From assembly GCA_964250225.1 (NCBI GenBank), contig CAXUEY010000111.1, positions 1 through 20,119 of the forward strand: DNA of 20,119 nt, written 5' to 3'. Positions 16,354-20,119 of this stretch are shown piece by piece. The notes below the pieces were generated by a model, which saw only the letters and a list, made by a program, of their open reading frames with translations, ran no database searches and had not been told where the DNA came from. Origin of the DNA: Paraktedonobacter sp964250225. GTDB lineage: Bacteria > Chloroflexota > Ktedonobacteria > Ktedonobacterales > Ktedonobacteraceae. The translations under genes and the position numbers were made by a program. Each line of letters starts with the position of its first letter. The stretch's first letter is position 1.

Positions 16354-16441
16354 ATACCGCTGGCGAACGTGTTTCGCAAGCGCAAAGCTGGATAGAGGTC
16401 GCGTTTGCCTGACTTCTTGCTACAGAATTCGTCAGCGGTAT
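16354..16441. repeat. 88-base element bounded by 14-base imperfect inverted repeats
   Basis: ATACCGCTGGCGAA (16354-16367) and TTCGTCAGCGGTAT (16428-16441) are inverted copies with one mismatch. Inside, smaller complements occur, such as GCGAA and TTCGC at 16364-16377. The element ends 18 bases from the stop of the minus-strand gene at 16460. It could be a structured RNA, a 3' end hairpin or a small MITE-like remnant. No target-site duplication is evident. Confidence 0.4.
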
Positions 16442-16459
16442 GAATGAGCGTATATATTG

Positions 16460-17518
16460 TTAGCCTGGTGGGAAGGGCGTCTGACCTACACCCAGCGTTT
16501 TTTGCTGGAGGGCTACGATAAACGGATCGAGAGGTGTTTGCCCAAGTGGCAGCACGGGAACCTGCTGATGCTTCTCAGCCTGCTGGATGCAGTTAATATA
16601 ATAGACCACCGCTTGCTCGACCCGTTGGAGTTCTCGTTCGGCCCGTGCAGCTCGTTGGTAGCGCACCAGCAGCTTATTTAAGGCATTGGCGATCTGCCAG
16701 AGCATAGTATTTTGAGAGAGGGGAGCACGCGCGTAGAGATTGCCATTGGAAATCTCTACATGGGTCTGCAAGATCTGCTGGACGCCCTCTTCAAGCCCTT
16801 GCTTTTGCTCAGCTATTTCGTGCTCCAGTTTGGCAATCATTTCCGCCTGACCTGCTTTCCTGATCGCATTTGTCATCACGGCGGAGAGGATAAAGGCCAC
16901 CCCTGCAACCAGAAAGAGCGTTCCGATAGGTCGCGCCACAATAATCAGCAGGCGATCATGCAGGTCTTTATTCAGCACAGCCGTATGGGGTATATAGAGG
17001 AGCGTGCTGATGATACTGATGACGCTGCAGAGGAACGCCAGGAAAACGCTGCGTATGGGCAATAATGAAACGGCCAGTAGTTCGATAATGACGTACATAT
17101 CGTAGCCCTGGAGCGTGGTTTCATCAAAGGGCAACGTCGAGAAGAGGGCAGCCGTCAGGATAGCAAAGGCGGCCAGATTGACAAGGATACCAGCGGCCAG
17201 CGTATACCCCCGGCGATTGAGCGCCAGCGCGAGAAGACAGGCTCCAGTCAGTCCTAGATCTAACCAGAAGTACGAGGGATACGGAGAAATATAGCAGACT
17301 GGCAGCAGCGAGAAGACCATAAATGTGAAGAAGAAGAGCACATTACTGGTCATTTGTGACTTGCGCGCTGCTTCACGTGCTGCAAAATTAGCCGTTGCAG
17401 GCGGGTTTGGAATAGCAGTCCACGCATTCCAACGCTGCAGCAGACTTCGGCTTTTTTGCTCAACCTGATAAAACGTTTCAGGGGCCAGTGTGTGGGGAGA
17501 TGTAACTGTCTCTCTCAT
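16460..17518 (-). CDS. Six-helix membrane protein with HAMP-like segment, putative sensor without output domain
   Basis: A 352-aa protein. A polar N-terminus of about 57 residues is followed by five or six membrane helices (about 58-76, 83-101, 106-128, 141-176 and 193-216). An amphipathic coiled coil (about 218-250, KLEHEIAEQKQGLEEGVQQ) leads into a HAMP-like stretch (about 252-292: ISNGNLYARAPLSQNTMLWQIANALNKLL). A second helical stretch and a Pro-rich tail complete it. The layout resembles the sensory half of a histidine kinase or chemoreceptor, but no kinase, GGDEF, phosphatase or methyl-accepting domain follows. The gene lies 114 bases downstream of the 184-aa winged-helix-like gene on the same strand, so the two may form a pair. 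The ATG at 17518 has AAGGA about 11 bases upstream, a little far, so the start is probable rather than certain. Confidence 0.75.
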   Translation of the reverse strand: MRETVTSPHTLAPETFYQVEQKSRSLLQRWNAWTAIPNPPATANFAAREAARKSQMTSNVLFFFTFMVFSLLPVCYISPYPSYFWLDLGLTGACLLALALNRRGYTLAAGILVNLAAFAILTAALFSTLPFDETTLQGYDMYVIIELLAVSLLPIRSVFLAFLCSVISIISTLLYIPHTAVLNKDLHDRLLIIVARPIGTLFLVAGVAFILSAVMTNAIRKAGQAEMIAKLEHEIAEQKQGLEEGVQQILQTHVEISNGNLYARAPLSQNTMLWQIANALNKLLVRYQRAARAERELQRVEQAVVYYINCIQQAEKHQQVPVLPLGQTPLDPFIVALQQKTLGVGQTPFPPG

Positions 17519-17632
17519 AACTCAACCATCCTTTCAAAAATACTTGATGCCTTGTACCGTCTTGACGTTCTGCTACTCTTACCCTGTGGGAGTGCCAATC
17601 AACCGATCCTCGCTCCAAAAAGGAGCACCTAT

Positions 17633-18187
17633 TTATTCCTTGCCCGAAGGCGTGGGGTTTTCTGTCAACGTAATCACATGTAACGTGGCTAAGACATGCA
17701 ACGCTTCCTCTGTCATGTGCGCGGGCAAAGGAAGCGCCTGTTTGATATCTTCGAGATTTCTTTGCCCATTGATGGTCTGATAGACCTGGAGCAAAATACG
17801 TTTGTGGGTGGATGTCCATCCTTGTAGCTCATCTAAATCCAGTAATGCGACGATTTTAGGCGTCGGTGGATGCAATGTATGGTAGGGCGAACTCCCGATA
17901 CGCGTCGTCGGTGGTGGAGCATCGGTGAGCGTCCAGTCGAATGGGCCTCTCTCATTGTCGAGTTGGATAAGTTTGCTGACTTGTATGGGATGATGTTGTC
18001 CACCTCCATCCTCAATGTAGCAAAAAACTGCTTTACCTTTTGTGATCTCCAAACATCCCTTACAACGTCCACGCATACCAGCTACGTGATGAAGATCAGC
18101 TTGCAACAGACCACTCTTCTGGTATTTCTCGAAAACTGCGAGGCTAAATGCAAGGCCAATGCTTGCGTCGAAACGATCTTTGCCCAT
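17633..18187 (-). CDS. Small protein with DUF4388-like N-terminus and winged-helix-like C-terminus
   Basis: A soluble 184-aa protein. Residues about 10-90 contain a segment, RCKGCLEITKGKAVFCYIED then PFDWTL, that recalls DUF4388-type modules found in regulatory proteins. It has a CxxC at 42-45 and another Cys at 56. Residues about 118-175 (ELQGWTSTHKRILLQVYQTI and on) look like a winged helix-turn-helix. The resemblance is by eye and is not a firm family call. The ATG at 18187 follows GAAGG a few bases upstream, a good site, with an extended -10 at 18332-18340. Downstream on the same strand is the HAMP-like membrane protein gene with no strong terminator between (only a five-base hairpin at 17612-17626). 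I infer a soluble regulator or adaptor working with that membrane protein. DNA binding is not shown. Confidence 0.7.
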   Translation of the reverse strand: MGKDRFDASIGLAFSLAVFEKYQKSGLLQADLHHVAGMRGRCKGCLEITKGKAVFCYIEDGGGQHHPIQVSKLIQLDNERGPFDWTLTDAPPPTTRIGSSPYHTLHPPTPKIVALLDLDELQGWTSTHKRILLQVYQTINGQRNLEDIKQALPLPAHMTEEALHVLATLHVITLTENPTPSGKE

Positions 18188-18331
18188 ACTACCTTCTCAC
18201 CTCAAAAAATATGGATTACATTGCGCTTGTGTTTGCCTCAACCACATATTCCCGGCTACATTCCTTGCCTGGGGTGCGCTTGCCCTCCCATGACCGAAGT
18301 CAGAGGGTTTATTGCGCGTTCTGATAAAGCT

Positions 18332-18340
18332 ACTATAGCA
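18332..18340 (-). promoter_or_regulatory. Extended -10 promoter for the winged-helix-like gene
   Basis: On the minus strand TGC-TATAGT (complement of 18332-18340) lies about 145 bases before the ATG at 18187. TGGATT is found 17 bases upstream as a weak -35. The leader would be about 140 bases. Confidence 0.4.
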
Positions 18341-18466
18341 TAAATCGACGAATAAATCCATAGAGATAAGGCGCATAAAACCATAGGCATTGTCAGGCGT
18401 TTTGATGGTTTTACACAAGAATAATATAGAAAAATGTAAATTTAAACTCTGAGGTTATAGCTGGGA

Positions 18467-18513
18467 AGGCGCACTAGAGGCTCTTTGCTGCCTGGAAGAG
18501 AGTTAGTGCTCCT
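18467..18513. other. Compound hairpin, possible structured RNA
   Basis: AGG (18467-18469) pairs with CCT (18511-18513), GCACTA (18471-18476) with TAGTGC (18504-18509), and CTCTT (18481-18485) with AAGAG (18496-18500). The loop has 10 bases, with one mismatch and a small internal loop between the helices. There is no T-run on either side, so it is not a standard terminator. Confidence 0.35.
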
Positions 18514-18652
18514 CTGCTTTATCTTGTGCAATAGCAGATATGTAGAAAAGAAAAAAAGCAAGTATGCGCCTTTTGAAAGATAGGAAAAAAGTCCTGGTTA
18601 CGCACACGGAATGCTTGTGCTACCCACTAAAGTTTGTGCTTTGGGAGAAAGA

Positions 18653-19993
18653 TCACAAACGGCGCAGTACGGGACGGCCTGGGATGAGGTAGAGTGTATA
18701 GGCTGTGACAATGGCTGAGCAGAGTAGAACGGTGCCAGGGCCGCCCATCAGCACGATCAGGCCGCCAGCTGGAAAGTCGCCGAGAGGGCGTATCCCCATG
18801 ATAAAGAGCGTATTCAGGCTCATCACGCGTCCGCGCATCTGTGGGGGCACGCGCGTTTGCAGCAGGGTGATGGTGGTCGCGCCTACACCGTTTTGCGCAA
18901 TCCCAAAGAGCACCAGGGCGAGCAGTGAGAGCCAGAAGAGATGGCTCAGCGCGAAGAGAAAGAGTGCCGCGCACCAGACCAGCAACGAGATCAACAGCAG
19001 ATAGCCTTTATAGCGAAAATCACCCAGCGAGGCTACGAACAAGGCTCCCAGGACGATGCCCACACCAGCGGCTGAGAAAAGCAGGCCAAGCTGGAAATCA
19101 CTCAAATGGAGGATCTGCGTGGCGAAATAGGGCAGAATGAGCGAGGTTGAGGGTCCAAAGAAAAGCATCGCACCATAGCCTGAGAGCACCCAGGGCAACG
19201 CTGGATCGCGTCTCACCGTTCCCAATGAGGCGCGGATCGAAGCCAGTATCGGGCCGCGTTTCTCTCGACTTTCAGCCGCGCGCTCTGGTGGAATGCGCAA
19301 AATGTAGAGCACACCCAGGACACCCAGGAAACTGATCCCATTGAGGAAGAAGTTGCCCGCGAAGCCACTCAGCGGGTTGCTGACACCCACCTGCCTGGCT
19401 GCATATGCCAGCAGGCCAATGCTCACACCACCCAGCGCTGGTCCAACCACTGAGGCGCCATTGAAGACAATTGCCTGGAGCGAGATCGCGTTCATCAGAT
19501 CCTCCCTCGGCACCAGGACTGGTACCAGCGAGGAACGTGTGGGCTGATCAAAGCTCAGGATGGTCCCGGAACAGAAGGCTAGCAGAACAATTAGTCCAAC
19601 AGAGATTACACCTGTAATGGTCAGAATACCGAGCACAAAGGCCAGCAGCATCGAGAGGCTTTGCGTCAGCAGCAGAAAACGCCTTTTGTCGATGCGGTCC
19701 GCGATGCCTCCACCTATGAGCGCAAAGAGAAAGAAGGAGAACGCCTGAGCGAGCGAGACGGTGCCCAGAGCCAGGGCAGAGCCGTGGGTAATTTTGAGGA
19801 CTAGCAGGCTCTGCGCGATAATTTGCATCCACGTACCAACAGATGAGATAATCAGACTGATCCAGAGCAACCGATAATCTCGATGGCGCAGCGCCTGAAA
19901 CGTGTGCGGGCGTCGTGCTGGCTGAACTGGCGGCACATTCACCTCTGATGCATTCAGTTCAACACGTCCAAAGCTCGCGGAAGCTTTTTTCAA
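18653..19993 (-). CDS. MFS exporter, EntS/MFS_3 type
   Basis: A 446-aa major facilitator superfamily exporter with twelve predicted helices after a polar N-terminus of about 30 residues. The opening FQALRHRDYRLLWISLIISS, the motif A GGGIADRIDKRRFLLL (about 97-112) and the helix 4-5 region FDQPTRSSLVPVLVPREDLM, then SVVGPALGG, are typical of the MFS_3 family, which includes the enterobactin exporter EntS and many drug or siderophore exporters. The substrate is unknown and no biosynthetic cluster is in view. The best start is a TTG at 19993 preceded by AAAGGA about ten bases away. The next in-frame ATG lies well inside helix 1-2, so the non-ATG start is favoured. A TATAAT (complement of 20040-20045) provides a promoter. 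The gene stands alone, with no terminator seen after the stop. Confidence 0.9.
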   Translation of the reverse strand: MKKASASFGRVELNASEVNVPPVQPARRPHTFQALRHRDYRLLWISLIISSVGTWMQIIAQSLLVLKITHGSALALGTVSLAQAFSFFLFALIGGGIADRIDKRRFLLLTQSLSMLLAFVLGILTITGVISVGLIVLLAFCSGTILSFDQPTRSSLVPVLVPREDLMNAISLQAIVFNGASVVGPALGGVSIGLLAYAARQVGVSNPLSGFAGNFFLNGISFLGVLGVLYILRIPPERAAESREKRGPILASIRASLGTVRRDPALPWVLSGYGAMLFFGPSTSLILPYFATQILHLSDFQLGLLFSAAGVGIVLGALFVASLGDFRYKGYLLLISLLVWCAALFLFALSHLFWLSLLALVLFGIAQNGVGATTITLLQTRVPPQMRGRVMSLNTLFIMGIRPLGDFPAGGLIVLMGGPGTVLLCSAIVTAYTLYLIPGRPVLRRL

Positions 19994-20039
19994 ATCTATC
20001 TATCCTTTGCAAAAATAGCTCTGTATATATGGCTTCTCT

Positions 20040-20070
20040 ATTATAGCGCATCATAGGGACTCCCTGGCAA
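20040..20070 (-). promoter_or_regulatory. Promoter with overlapping palindrome for the MFS_3 gene
   Basis: On the minus strand TTGCCA (complement of 20065-20070) and TATAAT (complement of 20040-20045) are 19 bases apart, slightly longer than ideal. Between them lies the 11-base palindrome AGGGA-C-TCCCT (20055-20065), which touches the -35 box and could bind a repressor. The start of transcription would be about 40 bases before the TTG codon. Confidence 0.45.
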
Positions 20071-20119
20071 AAAAACGTCACATTCTGGGGAGCGATTTAC
20101 AGTTCTTATAGCCGTAAAA

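Larger units (their letters stand above)
16131..16459. other. Intergenic region between the MFS gene and the HAMP-like membrane protein gene
   Basis: These 330 bases contain the MFS promoter, an inverted repeat just downstream of it and, further right, an 88-base inverted-repeat element (16354-16441) that abuts the end of the neighbouring minus-strand gene. I find no open frame with a ribosome-binding site and no tRNA-like fold. Confidence 0.55.
18188..18652. other. AT-rich intergenic region
   Basis: This 465-base stretch is visibly more AT-rich than the flanking genes. It holds the promoter of the winged-helix-like gene (18332-18340) and a compound hairpin (18467-18513). No terminator with a T-run follows the MFS gene that ends at 18653. 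The open frames across it are antisense or overlapping and lack ribosome-binding sites. Confidence 0.55.

Noticed and set aside
17612..17626. GCTCC-AAAAA-GGAGC hairpin between the winged-helix-like and HAMP-like genes as a terminator
   Set aside because: The stem is only five bases and no T-run follows on the minus strand, so it is too weak to call.
17870..18343. A 157-codon plus-strand frame opposite the winged-helix-like gene
   Set aside because: It has no ribosome-binding site and mostly overlaps the minus-strand gene, which has a good start site and a promoter.

Overview
The window reads like a chromosomal segment of a soil or filamentous bacterium of the Ktedonobacteria type (phylum Chloroflexota). 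That is an inference, not a proof. It rests on the moderately GC-rich DNA, very large STAND-type NTPases with TPR or HEAT arrays, a membrane-anchored NagZ-like GH3 enzyme with a long cytosolic tail, orphan membrane/HAMP-like and winged-helix proteins, and loosely packed genes with clear Shine-Dalgarno sites and TATAAT/TATACT -10 boxes. I saw no rRNA, tRNA, transposase, phage gene or CRISPR array.

Layout. 1-3408 (+): a promoter, then a membrane-tethered NB-ARC/TPR signalling NTPase (895 aa), then an unrecognised 179-aa protein behind a perfect ribosome-binding site. 3430-7495 (-): a probable three-gene envelope operon read from right to left. It holds a GH3 beta-N-acetylhexosaminidase-type lipid-bilayer-anchored enzyme, a small four-helix membrane protein and a polysaccharide flippase (MOP/Wzx type). 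7496-8107: a divergent intergenic region with a perfect CRP/FNR-like palindrome and a promoter. 8108-14067 (+): a 1765-aa protein with a membrane hairpin, a NACHT NTPase, a long HEAT array and a C-terminal coiled coil, then a 183-aa membrane protein, closed by a bidirectional terminator. 14145-19993 (-): a GlsB/YeaQ/YmgE stress membrane protein, an MFS carrier, a six-helix membrane protein with a HAMP-like segment, a small winged-helix-like protein and a second MFS exporter (EntS/MFS_3 type) with a TTG start.

How the genes may work together. The GH3, small membrane protein and flippase are plausibly one envelope or polysaccharide transcription unit. The two STAND ATPases, both with N-terminal membrane anchors and C-terminal repeat sensors, bracket that unit. 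They carry no recognisable nuclease, kinase or protease output domain, so either the membrane segment is the output or a neighbouring small protein is. The 184-aa and 352-aa proteins at 16460-18187 look like a paired soluble/membrane signalling module. The two MFS carriers are independent export or uptake units.

The most interesting unexplained items are the repeated [DE]TQx[LF]P motifs in the cytosolic tail of the GH3 protein, the NACHT-HEAT-coiled-coil giant, an apparent WD40 gene remnant at about 14498-14676, and several intergenic palindromes and hairpins placed where operators or structured RNAs would sit.
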